A stretch of 64,000 nt of DNA, from contig VXAU01002314.1 of assembly GCA_013399695.1 (NCBI GenBank), positions 62,001 through 126,000 of the forward strand, written 5' to 3'. Positions 1 to 51,808 of this stretch are shown here, one piece after another (the first letter of the stretch is position 1; each line of letters begins with the position of its first letter). The notes under the pieces were generated by a model that saw only the letters and a list, made by a program, of their open reading frames with translations, was not told where the DNA came from and made no database searches. Origin of the DNA: Formicarius rufipectus. Its lineage: Eukaryota; Chordata; Aves; Passeriformes; Formicariidae. The translations under genes were made by a program, and so were the position numbers.

Positions 1-2369
1 AGGACTGAAGGATCTGGTGGGATTCAAGCCAGGCTCCCTCTTTTCGAGGGTGATAAGGCAGCGTGGCCCAGGGTTTTTAATTTAAAATCTGAGATGACTT
101 TATGAGAAAGATGGAAAGCCCCTGGTAATTTGANAGTCACGTGATGGTGTATGCTAACAGATGTTCCCATTTCTTGTCTTCTCTTACTAAATCTTGCTTC
201 TTACCCAGTCTTGCATCATGTCTTAGATTATGGATTTCTTGGTACTTAAGTACCCTTAAATAACACTGTTTCATTCTCAGCCTGAGCCTTTGGGTACTGT
301 GGTAGTGCAGATACTGGAATTACATGTTTCTGTGATAATTGTGCACCAAACTGTCCTGCAATTAATTTTCCTTGTTAGTCTAAGTGTTTTCTTTTGTTCA
401 CTTGTATGACTTTGAACCCTAAGTGATATTGTCACATAGCAATGAAGCTTATTTATTATCTACCTAGCATAGATAAGCTATGCTGGCAAGCCAATGGCAA
501 CTTGTAATGTTTGTTCTATTAAAGTAGAGTTTGATAGTGTCAGAAGACAGTGGCCTTTGAGAAGAGTGACATAACTACTCCCAAATAGAAATGCTTGGGG
601 AAAATGTTTGAAACTTTTATCTCCTGAACTGGGAGTAGCTTATTGTTGACTCTGTTTTGGCTGACTGGATAATATTTCAGGTTATGGCCTGACGTGGTAT
701 TTTTGTTTGTTTATTCTTATTCCTGTAGACTCTGTGTTACAGACTAAAAGAGTTGTGATGAGGCTATTTAAGTCTATGATCTGTTTTCTAAGTAAAGGAG
801 AAAACAGACCTGTGCTTCATCATCACTCCAGTATCGTGCTCTGTATTTTTACTGCTGAGTCGACTTGGTAATTTAACACTTCTTGGAATACAAAGTGCTA
901 GAGTGTAATGTAGGGAGACTAATATAAATTTGTTCATTTCTGCTTTAAAAAAAAAAACAACAAACAAAAAACACTCCAAAAACAAAAGAAAAAACAAACA
1001 TAAAACAACAATAACAAAAACATTAAAGGCAGCGTCTTCCAGACAGCTCAGATCAGATCAGGTCTTCAAGAGAATGCTATTCCAAGTCTGTAATTTCTGC
1101 TGTTAAGATGTTCCAAGCTGGTACAGCATTTCAGATGTCAGTGTTTGAATTGTAAATAGTGTTTGGGACTGCTGAGCATGCTGTTATTCATGTACCTCCA
1201 CAAACACACTGTAGCTGTGCATGGTGAAGTTCTCAGGAAAAGTGAAACTGTTGGCATAATCAAAATAGTTGTGTTAGCTAGTCAAATGGAGAGAAGTTCT
1301 TCTGTTCTATTTTTGCCAGAGTGCTTTTAAGTTAAAAAAGCAGTAACTTCTGGAGATGTTTTTTAAGACCTGCTGAATACGAGTGTGCAATCTGCAAGAA
1401 GCCAAATGCGTGATCTAGAGTATTTGAATCTCAACAGCAGTTAAGTGAGCACCAGGACTATGCCCAGACATGAAGTTTTCAGACTAATGAGTACCTTAGC
1501 AGGCAGGTGGATTTCTCTTTGAGGCTGTTGTGTGTTTGAACTTCAGAACATTTAGTTCTTGCAATAATTGCAAACAGGAATTAAAACTCAGGTGTGAAAT
1601 TAAATCATTATGGCACCATTATTTGAATGTAGGCATGGGTTTAACATTTGGATGAGACATTGTTGGGTTTTGGTTCAGAGTGGTTAGGCTCTTGTATTAG
1701 TGATGCAGAGAACTGGAGGCATTTTGAGTTGTGTGCAGTGGAACAGAAAAAATGATGAAATTGAGGCTTGAAAGATGAATTGCGAAAGTTAGCAGTCAAC
1801 TTGCTTGGGCATATTTGCCATTGCTGTAGGATTGAGATTAAACTACTTGTCTGTTTAAGCTCTGAAGCACTAAGCTTTGTGTACCTGAAATTCAACCTGG
1901 TTAAAACTGTTTGTGAACTGCAGAAGTGCAAAGGAAAAGTGTACTGGAGACTTGTTTTCAGGAGTTAAATTGAGGGATGAACAGTGACTTGTAAAAGAGA
2001 GAAAGCCCACCTCTGAAATGTCTTGTAAAAACAGTGGTTTAAGAGCTAGTGGAGAGAGCTAAATATGTGCAAGGGCTTTAAAAATTTTCGTAATTGCAGT
2101 GCTAAGTGCAGTTATTAGTTAGCTGTTTTTTTGACATTAAGCATCTCTTACAGCTATTTGAGTACATATAACATTTGAGATTTATATTTCTGTTGTGGCT
2201 AGGTGCGTTTTTCTCTCACGTTTGTCTGGTGGGCCTTAAAAGAACTGTGTTTGGGGTTGGATTTTTCTGAGATGTTTGGCTCTGGTTATGTCATCTGTTT
2301 TTTTACAAGCAGGGCATGTGGTTTGGGGAAGATCAAAACTCAAAGCTTGAATTCTTCTATTCCCTATAG
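1..2369 (+). other. SOS1 intron 1 (3' part)
   Basis: No exon is recognised here. The sequence is AT-rich unique DNA with an A-rich simple stretch at about 946-1022 (A runs broken by C) and one N at 133. The first SOS1 coding exon and promoter are not visible, so the window starts inside the first intron. Confidence 0.7.
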
Positions 2370-42257
<39,888 letters not shown>

Positions 42258-43340
42258 ACTATCCCTTGCGCTGGGAGTTGCATTTTCCTGGTGCTATGTC
42301 TGTTGCTGGCAATGGATGCACTGAACCTGGTGGTGTCAAGGAGTTGGGATGTGTATGCCAAACACTAAAAACTCTCCGATACATTGGAAATGTAGTGTAC
42401 AGAAATGGAATTGCAGAAACAGACTTTCTAGTGGAAAACCTGGTTAACTTGCTATTCTTGTTTAAGTATGCAGGACATTGTTCTAAAGTAATTGGACAAC
42501 TGATTGTACCAGAAAACAGGCTTAAGAGACTTCTTTGGCCAATGAGCAGAGACTGTGTTTGTGTAATGATCAATATTGTCCAGTACAGGAAGGAAAACAG
42601 TCTTGTATCCATTAGTTCCATACAGTGGCACAGTTTTTGGAATGAAAACATTATGCACTTTTTTTAAATCTCCAACAGGGAACTTTATAGCCTTCTTAAT
42701 TTTCCTTTGCTTTACTTACTCCCTGCTTTAAAATACCTTCCTAAAGTTAGGAGAAGGACTGTGAGGAAGATCTGTGGTACCTAACCGATCTAGAATTAAG
42801 GCAAAGCACTGTATTGTGGTCCTGTTTACAAGTTGTTACAATGAGCAGTAGGGGGTACCTAGGCTTCACCAAAGAGGTACTTTATTATTATTTTCTGAAA
42901 TACTGTGGTGCCAGTTCAAAAATAAATTTTTGCCAGGAAGCATAATGTCTAATTATGCTTTCTTTAGATAGAGCAGATGAAAGTCTGACATCATTAAGGT
43001 GACAGCAAATTTTTTTTAAAGCAGCACTATCATCTGAAGCAAATATACTACTCCATTTAGAAGACTGTTAATCTCTGCTAGGTTATGTCATGTTCTTTTT
43101 AAGGTTTACTGATAATCCATTTCATGCCTAGTAGCTATTCTTTTTCAGTCATGCCATGAAAACCGTCACTTGTCAACTTCCATAGCTATTGTCATGTTTT
43201 ACTAACAATAGATTAATCAGCATTGATAGAATTGCCTTGCAGTTGCATAAATCGTGTGTATATAGTGAATGTTGCATAAATATACTTGCAGATTGTTTTT
43301 AATTTAATTGAAATAAAGATAAAGATATGTTTGGCTGACA
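42258..43340 (+). other. SOS1: SOS1 3' untranslated region
   Basis: AT-rich sequence follows the stop codon without further coding content. AATAAA occurs at 42921-42926 and at 43312-43317; the second is followed by unrelated sequence and is the more likely main end. A longer UTR cannot be excluded from sequence alone. Confidence 0.6.
43312..43317 (+). terminator. probable SOS1 polyadenylation signal
   Basis: AATAAA about 1.06 kb after the stop codon, in AT-rich context. An earlier candidate is at 42921-42926. Confidence 0.55.
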
Positions 43341-46300
43341 TACGTTAAATTATTACATGGACAAATGGTCACCTTAGTTTTTCAGGTAAGCACTGAAGGT
43401 GATAAAAGCCCATGTTGTGGTACATATTTTTCGTAGTTTAATGTATGTATTTTAGTAATAAGTCTAAAGAGAGGTTGATTTTGGCATGTTACAAAATGTG
43501 ATCTTTGAGAAGCTGGGTTACTCACAAAATGAATCATTATACCTTATAAAATGTCTCACACCTCCTTTATGATGTTAGAAAAGATCAAACTTACATTAAT
43601 CTTTACAGTAGCCTTCTCTGTCTAAAGTATACATGACAAAACATGTATTATAAGCATTCTGGCATGGATTATCTATAAACCTCTGTGCTGCCCTTCAGCT
43701 CCAGACAGTGCTGGGACAGTAGTGGATGCCAGTTATTGAAGAAAAGGATCTCTATAATCTCCTCTGCAGTAGGTATGTGAAGCAATATGTTTCTCATCTT
43801 CTGTTAATATGGCTCATGGGGCAAAGTAAAATTGTCTCACATTTCCCATTTGAAAGAAAAACACATTTCAGCATCTTTGAAAGCTGTGTCAGAGATGGTG
43901 TTATTTGAATGATTATGGAAGCAACCTATTTTAATGCTTTCAGCATTTCAGGGCCCTTTGGTCCTTTAGTGTGGTCATAACATTTTGGAAATCATTCTGA
44001 TTTCATAATCAGGAATGGCAGTTTTCACTGTAGTCATATCTCATGGTTGTTGGTTGTATTCCTTCTTTGGTGTATTTAACAGTGTTGTTCTGAAACCTTT
44101 TTTCTGGTAAAAGAAGAAAAAGTAAAGATCTCAAAACCTTAGGTTCAGAGTAGCTTTGTAAAAACTCTATAAAGACACAAGGCATAGTTTAGGTTATCAC
44201 TTCTTTGGGTATAAACCATGATAAATATACTGTTGGCAATGTTATCTAAATTGTTAACTCATCAATAGATAACCAAGAAAACTTAAAAGTTAGACTTTCT
44301 GACCTGTTTTTCTTCTTCAGTACATTCTTGTCTGTGCTCTTATGCAGCCAAGGCAGACCAGGTTGAAGGAATGTGGTAAAGTTGCTCAGTTAGACCTCGC
44401 ATGAGTCCTGATCAGCAGATTTCTTAAATGGCAGCAGGTCTGTTTTCCTTTGTGAAATAGAGAAACTGTTTTGTATTTGTGGTTGAGGATAAAACTGGTG
44501 AGATAGTCAATAGGTGATAATGGTCACTGTGCAAAAATCTAACATCAACATTCTTTGCATCCCCGCAGAATGGGTCAGTCCTACAGTGCACAAATCAGGG
44601 TGTTGACTTAGCTGCAAACAGGAAGAACAGGGTGCGAATCAAACCTGTTGCATTGAGAATAGAAGTTTTGAGTAGAACTGCTAAGCCACTGTTTGTGTAA
44701 TGACAACTTTGTGTTAAAAGTTTTTAATCTGGAATGACTTCTTATTTGGACCATGGTTGCATTAGTGACAATACTTTTCACATGGAAAATTAAGTAATTT
44801 TAATGTTGCTATTTCCTTGGTAAAATGACCATGGATGGTCTGGTGCGGCCTGGGATGATCTGATATGACCTGGACAATGAAACATGCTTGTGTATAGGCT
44901 TTGTTACTCTAGGTGGCTGATACGTGGCTAAAAATCATCCTAAACAACTGCAGACCGTGTAGGCAAGGTTATAATGGTCAGCAGAACTTTTTAAGTGTGG
45001 TACTTGAAAATCTATGCTCTTTCACCTCCAGGTTTCTATGTTATATATAGTCTAGTGCAACAGTGGAGCATAAGCTGAGTTGTTCATTGTCTTTCAGAGT
45101 GTCATGGCTGTGGCTTAGCTCAGAAAAGCCCTCTGGGAATTTGGAAGTTCTAGGATTCCAAGTGCAAGATCCTGCACCTGGATTGGAGTAACCACTGCTT
45201 TCAGTACAGACTAGGGTATGGAAGGGTCTGAGAGCAGCTCTGGGGAGAAGCACTTGAGAGTGTTGGTTGACAGGAAGCTCAGCGTGACCCAGCAAGGTGC
45301 ACTCATAGTCCAGAAAGCCAAAGGTACCCTGGGCTGCACCCAAAGCAGTGTGACCAGCAAGTCACACAGGTGATTCTACCCCTCTGCTCTGCTCTGGTGA
45401 GACCCCCATCTGGGGCACTGCATCCAGCTCTGGGGTCCTCAGCAGAGGAAGGACATGGACCTGTTGGACCAGATTCAGAGGAGGGACACCAAGTTGATCA
45501 GAGGGCTGGAACACATCGCCTGTGAAAGCTGAGGTGGTTCAGCCTGAAGAAGAAAAGGCTCTGGAGAGACCTTAATGTAATCTTTCAGTACAATTAGGGG
45601 GCTTATAAGAAAGATGGGGACAAACGTTTTAGTAGACCCTCTTGCAATAGGACAAAGAGTAATGGTTTTAAACTAAAGGAGTGTAGATTAGCCAAAAGAG
45701 AAGGAAGAAGATTTTTACAGTGAGTATGGTGAGCCACAGCACAGATTGCCAAGAGAGGTCATAGATGCCCTGTCCCTGGCAGCATTCAAGGTCAGGCTGG
45801 ACAGGGCTCTAGGCAACCAGCTCTAGGTGAAGATACCCCTGTTCATTGGAAGGGGTTTGGACTAGACAGCTTTTAAAAGTCCCTTCCAACCCAAACAGTT
45901 CAGATTCTTTTGCAAGTGCCATGCATTTGCTTCTGTTCAGTGTGCCCTAATGGAAGATCAGCTGTTGTGCTGCCTGGTTGACTCCAGGGTACATGCTGTT
46001 GTCACGGCATTCAGCAGCCCCTGCAAAACTTGTCTGTAACTGTCTGCTAATGGAGAACATTATGGTCCTTCAGGATTGAGGCCATGGAAGCATTTGAGTG
46101 CTCCATCTTCATGAAGCCACTCCTAATGTGGACTGTTTCTCTAATATTCCTCTCTTAAATCAGGGAAGGAGAGATCTATTTCAGATCATGCTAATACAGT
46201 GGACACAGATCCTTCAAGTTTTGGATTGACATTATGGGATGTTTAATTATTTTTGTTTTGCATGTATTTTAAATTATATTTTATGTTTAATTGGCCTGAG

Positions 46301-49300
46301 TCAAGCTTGGTAATTATCACTGGAGGTACTACTGTTGAAGGTAGCAGATTATTGTGCTTCATGGAAAAAATTGTTGAATTGTCATTTCTAAACCTGGATG
46401 ATGCATAGGTGAAACCTTTCTTCAGGAAAGAGACCTGTGGCCCAATAAACAAAAGTGCTTTTAACTTATTTTGTGCATTCCATTCCACGTTTTCCATTAC
46501 AAAAACAAACCACCCTCAGATACATTTTTCTGTCAGCTGTCAGCCAATTTACCTCTTGCATTCAGTGGAAAATAGTGCGTTATAAGGGAAACAAAGTAAA
46601 GAGTAAGTCTTTCTTTTGTTTACTTTCTATCCAGCAATCTTCCCAGAATTAGCAAGTGGCTGAAAAACTGGAAAGGAAAAATAAAAGAAAAACCCTTTTG
46701 CCAGGTGCTTGACAATTGGGCTGCCAAATGTGCAAAATGTAATATTTTTAAAGAGAAGGGTAAGCAAAGGTCACATGTTATTGGAATTGCTTTGGACAAA
46801 TCTGTTGAATCTACTTTGGAATAAGCCCTTTTTTGTTTGTGAGAAGAATGAATCTTAGATTTCAGTAAGTTTGTTCCCTTTGCCTTTGTCTGATGGCATG
46901 GTTACTTGCCAAAATGAGTAAATGTTACAAATTATGTTGTCCAGTTGTAAAAAACAACAACAGCAAAACAAACAAAAAGCCCAAATAAAAGAGAGAGGAA
47001 GAGGAGTGGTAAACTGTAGCTGGCATATCTGATAACCTGTGTACATAATCATGTGTAGGTCATCTTTGTGTGCTGTGTCTGCAATGATACTCAGATTGGA
47101 GTCAAAATTTAATAATGTCTGTTACCTTTTGATGTTAAAAGATATATTCTAAAAATAATTTTTTTAAAAAAAGAAAAGCCTTATATTTCCCAGAAGTATA
47201 CATTTAGAATATGTAAGATACACTGGAAGTCCTTGTAGTCTGAGACTGGTTTCCTTAGGCTTAAATACTACATGCTTTACATTAAAGACAGTAATGAGTC
47301 TGCTGCTGGGGTGGGTTTCACTCAGGAAAGTAAAATACTAAAAGATGCAGCAGTTTGTAAGCAGCGGAACTGTATGGAGTAGAAGACAAGTAAGGAATAT
47401 GTTTGTACAGTAGAAGACATAAAATACAGTCTTTTAACTGTGGTGTTCTCTCCCCCAGGATTGTTCCTTGTAGGTGTTACTCCAGTTCAGCAGCTTTGTG
47501 TTACAACTTTATTATGTCAGAGGATCTGCACCCTATGGGTAAATACTGTCTCTTGAATATTTGAGGGAGGTGATTTCCTCTAAGAGCCTACATCTCATTT
47601 CCTTGTTGAATCAGATCACAGCAAATAAAGGGACATCATGTTTAATATCTTGTATCTGGCCACATGCAAAACATCTGCTTTCAAAGAACAGAGTGAATAA
47701 ATGAAAATCACTCACATGTAGAAACTGCTTAATATTCACAGCAGCCTTCTCCATCTAATCCACCCCACAAAACCAAACAGTGGCCAAAGACAGTACAGTG
47801 CATGCCCCAGTTCCTCCTCTCGTTAGACATGAGCCCTGACAACTTCATGTGGAATTTGGAAAAAACATCCAGGTTCCTAGGAATCTGCTGTGTTTGTTGC
47901 CCATACCAGGGAATATTTGTAGTTGTGTATGTACATGACTTTTACTGAGGTGAAACTCTTACGAACCTGTAGAGGAAGCTAGGATACATTTCCACTCTGG
48001 AGAGGAAAAGTGGGAGAAAGTGCCTAAACTATATAAACTTAGAATTAGGCGCAGTTAAGCTGGCTTAGAGGAATGAAGTATGAGAGGATACATTTGACCA
48101 GCACGGAAAGTCGAAATAATTTGAGCAGAGCCTAGAGTGTCTGATTTCAGCAGGGAGTGTAGCCATGGAGGGGTGATCTATAAGAGTCACAGTCAGAATG
48201 ACAGCATGTCCTGTCAAGGTCTGTCTAAGGCACTGGCAGTTCCCCAGCAGCTTGCTGGTATAAAAAGTGACCACCAAATGAGCAAACACCCCAGTAGATT
48301 TTCAGAGGCAGGAAGCTGCTTTTATCTGGAGAGTCAAACCTCTGCTGGCATCCGGTCTCTGAGGTCACTGTCATCAAGTGACAAAACACTGCAGAGAACC
48401 ACAGAGCAGTAGGAGGAATGCTGCACATGCTGTGTGGCATGGGAAGGTGTAACCATTGTGGGCTGAGTTGTCCCTGTTTGGTGTCATTGATTTCGCCTTC
48501 TGAGAATGTGAAAAAAGTAAGTAAGGGAGTGTTAATAGTCAGAACTGGGATTAATTTTTTTAAAAAGGCTTGGTGTATGACAGATGTTTGTGATACACGG
48601 AAAGATACTCAGATCTCTTACACAGGTGAAGCTGGGGTGGTGTGAATGTCAGTGGAGGAGACTTAAGGGGATTTTTTTGTGAAAGTTCATGTATCTGCCA
48701 CAGAAGCAGCAGAAGTAGTAAAGGAGATGGAGGAAGAAGATGAAAAATGTCACAGTGAGCTACACCAACAACAGGAACTTGACCAGAAGCCTAGAAAGTG
48801 ACTCGGCTGAGTTCTGGATGAGTGTTAGAACCACGTGTAAGAAATAGTCTTCTTGCATGACTCTGTGTAGTGGTCCAGGATTTTGTAACTAATGTTTCCT
48901 CAGAAACGTTCCTGAGAAAGACGTGTTTCTTCTTTTAAATTCTTTTAATCATTCAACCTTCTGTCTGATTCAGGGCAAGAGGCAACAGTGTTATTTAAAA
49001 GCAACATTTATTTGGCACAGGAAGTAAAATAATCCGGAGCACATGTGTACACTAAAGGTGAATTTGGAATGGATCCTGCAAGAGGTTGTGTGTTTGTGTG
49101 CGTGGTGTTGAGCATCATTCTTATTATTTACATTTGCAGATTCTGAGCAGGTACAAGGACATCTCAAATGATAAGTGTAGGCCTGGAAGTAAGAACTCAT
49201 ACAGAATTAGAAAGAAAAAAACATCAATTCTGACTGTGCCTTAAATCACTAAAACAGAAGCTAAAATCCACATGCATTTTACAAGCAAGGGTCTGCCACT

Positions 49301-51670
49301 TTGGAAGGATTTCCTCACCCAGGAGATATTAGCAGGTAGGTTTTTTTCTCCTTTGTCCTGTTTCTGTCCTGGCATCTCCCTGGCAAGTGTGAAAAGCAGG
49401 TTTATTCTGTGAAGGACAGAAGTGTTGTTACATACATGAGACCAAAGACACCAAGCATCAGAGCCCTTGAGTGGCATCAGTGCATTACAGTGGACACTCA
49501 TCCATAATCATACAAGCCTGGTTCCATGGACAAATAAATAGTTTGTCTATGGCTGATTCATTTGCAGAATAAACAGGCTTTGCTGATGCTTCAGTTACAA
49601 GTATCTGGCTCTTTTTACATATTTTTATCCTGGCCCTGCACAGTCTGACTGAAAGCTTCCAAGTCCTAGGAATTGTCTTTGTGATTCAGTGGCTGGTCAG
49701 CGTGGAGCAGTCCTGACCGGAAAGGGCTAGGGAATTTGTAATTTAATGAGGATGTGAGGGAGAGGGAAAGAGATTGAAGGATTGTGTGTTTTTGCCATTA
49801 AAAGCCTTAAATTAAAAAAAAAAATCTTCCCAGAATAGTTTCCAAAAGCTAGGGGAGGAAAGTGTGATATTTCTTTCCTCTTTGTAAGGGGGAGAAGTGA
49901 GTTTTTTGTTTCATTAAAATTTATGGGACAGGCACCAGCTAAAACATTTTAATCTCCAGGGTTTTGCTTGGTCACATTCTTGAAATGTTGGGAAAACTTT
50001 GATTGCAATAAAGGATGGATTTTGTATGTCTTAGATGAATAGCCCTTTTCACACACATCTCTTTGCCTCCACCAGAAGAGGAAAAGCAGATGGTAAATGA
50101 GAATCAGTTGACGCTATGGGAGAGCTGTAGGCCCTGCATCTGCCGTGAGTATTACCCACTGCATCCAAGGACACCTGCAGTGGGGCTTCCCTGTGCTGTT
50201 GCCACTGCCAGGAGAGCCATGCAGCATGATGGGTGCTCTTGGCACCAAATTCAGTCACCCGTGTGCTGATGCTGGGAGTCCCAAACACCTCATCTCACAG
50301 CCTTGTATCTTTGCCCCAAGACATTGCTGTTGGCCCCACGGAGACAGTTCACAACCTCCTAAGGTGAAGCCATCCTTTAAGACAGACTAGTGTCCCAAGC
50401 TTGTCAAAACAAGGTGATAAAATCACATTTCCTCTTGAAAGTGCCCTTGGAATGCCCCAGCTTCAGGTAACCCCCAGCTCACCAGAAGTACTGTACTGGT
50501 ACCACCACTGTACCAGTGGTGCTCTTGCTGCTGGGGTGTGACATGGGTATTGTATCCAAGGGCTGTGTTCCTCTCCATACAAAAGTTACAGTCTTCTGCA
50601 GAGATCAAAGTTACCAAGGGTTTGTTCTGTCCAAATGCGAGGAGGGTGATGTGTGTGGCCTCATTGTTCTGTCCTTGCTCAAGGAGAGCCTTTGACTTTG
50701 AACATGGTGCACCATTGACTTTTTCTGCCCTAGTGCCTCAATTTTTAGCTAGAACCATTCCAAAGCTGCATGTGATTGGGCTTGTAAGGTGGTGTCAGGC
50801 CACAGAGTTAGCAAAGTGTATTTCAGGTGTGTTACAGACCAGGAGCCAGGACACTGGTTAACTCCGTCAGTGTCTGCATTGATCCATAGTGCAGATAAGG
50901 TGAAGAGTCTTTGCCTCTTGTGGCAGGCCCTGGGCTCAGCCTGCATCACCTGCCTGGAGACACGGGCAATTCCGACAACAGGAGCAGAGATTCATGCATC
51001 AGGAGGCAATTCAATAAACAGGGTGCCACATGAAAGGTGCAGGATGATTTTGGGGAATGATGGAAGTCCAAAAGAAAAGATGTTGCTGATTAAGCAGTAC
51101 AATACTCAGGTGCTTCAGCTGGTGCTTCTTAGACCTTCTCAAACACCCAGGTAATGTGAGCTGGCCTCCTGGAAGACATCTTTGATGGTGAGGTTTTTTT
51201 GAAAGTAGAGGAAAGAAGGGAATTTAGTCTTCTGGCTAGGATGCCAGGGCTGCAGATGTAACCCTTCTGTTGTGGGTGAGCCCAGATAAGACCTAGCTTG
51301 AATTTGGAAGAGCAGAGATGTATGGCAAATCAAGTAGTTTTGGGGGATGAGGGGGAGGAGAAGATCATGGGATTCAGCCAAAGCCTTCCAAAACTGAAGG
51401 AAGTTAAGTCAGGCAAGGATGAAAGCTAGCAAGTTCCTGTGCTTTTTGGACCTGCTGGTTGAGCTCCACTGCAACCCAAAGCCTGGCCCTGCCCTGTGCT
51501 AGAAAGAGCAGGATGCATTTTTAAGGCAGTTGTGACAGTCTCCTCTCCCCCACCCCTCCACTCTCTGTGTTAGTCAGGGGATTCTTGGGGCCTTGCTGAC
51601 TGTCTCCACCCTCAGGGACCTGGGGAAGCACTGCTGTGCTTAGGCTGCGGCCTGCCTTTCTTGGGGCTGC
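43341..51670. other. stretch between the convergent SOS1 and ARHGEF33 genes, including the ARHGEF33 3' UTR
   Basis: No exon is recognised in this 8.3 kb. One CR1 copy lies at 45110-45912. Minus-strand AATAAA motifs that could end the ARHGEF33 transcript are at 49401-49406 and 49007-49012; which, if either, is used is not clear. A-rich stretches lie at about 46952-46990 and 49812-49825. Open frames up to about 120 codons occur on both strands and look random. Confidence 0.6.
45110..45912 (+). mobile_element. CR1 LINE, 5'-truncated, 3' end nearly complete
   Basis: CR1 phrases follow in order: CAAGATCCTGCACCTGGATT, GAAGCACTTGAGAGTGTTGG, GTACCCTGGGCTGCACCCAA, CTCTGGTGAGACCCCCATCT, CAGGGCTCTAGGCAACCAGC, CCCTTCCAACCCAAACAGTT. 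It is about 0.8 kb in plus orientation. The reading frame is broken and the element is dead. Confidence 0.92.
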
Positions 51671-51808
51671 TTATTTCTTTTTGAAGAGCTTGCGGAAGGA
51701 GCTCCGGAAACCCCCCTTGGGCTCGTGCCGCGGGTTGTGGTCGCTGAAGGATGTTTGCTCATTGTCATCCTTCTGGCAGAACCTGGTGTTGTCTTCTGCA
51801 TGGAGCTC
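51671..51808 (-). CDS. ARHGEF33: ARHGEF33 last coding exon (polybasic C-terminus)
   Basis: Minus-strand acceptor CTTTTAG, then 45 codons and TAA. It codes ELHAEDNTRFCQKDDNEQTS and FSDHNPRHEPKGGFRSSFRK LFKKK. Joins the previous exon in phase 0 (FLE/ELH). The end is strongly basic with interspersed F and L, like a membrane-binding amphipathic tail (inference). Confidence 0.9.
   Translation of the reverse strand, partial: ELHAEDNTRFCQKDDNEQTSFSDHNPRHEPKGGFRSSFRKLFKKK

Noticed and set aside
42266..42667. Frame of 133 codons just after the SOS1 stop
   Set aside because: It lies in the SOS1 3' UTR and shows no coding similarity; chance frame.
50049..51381. Several frames of 60-121 codons between the genes, considered as a small gene
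   Set aside because: No domains, no consistent splice structure and similar frames on both strands; more likely UTR or intergenic sequence.
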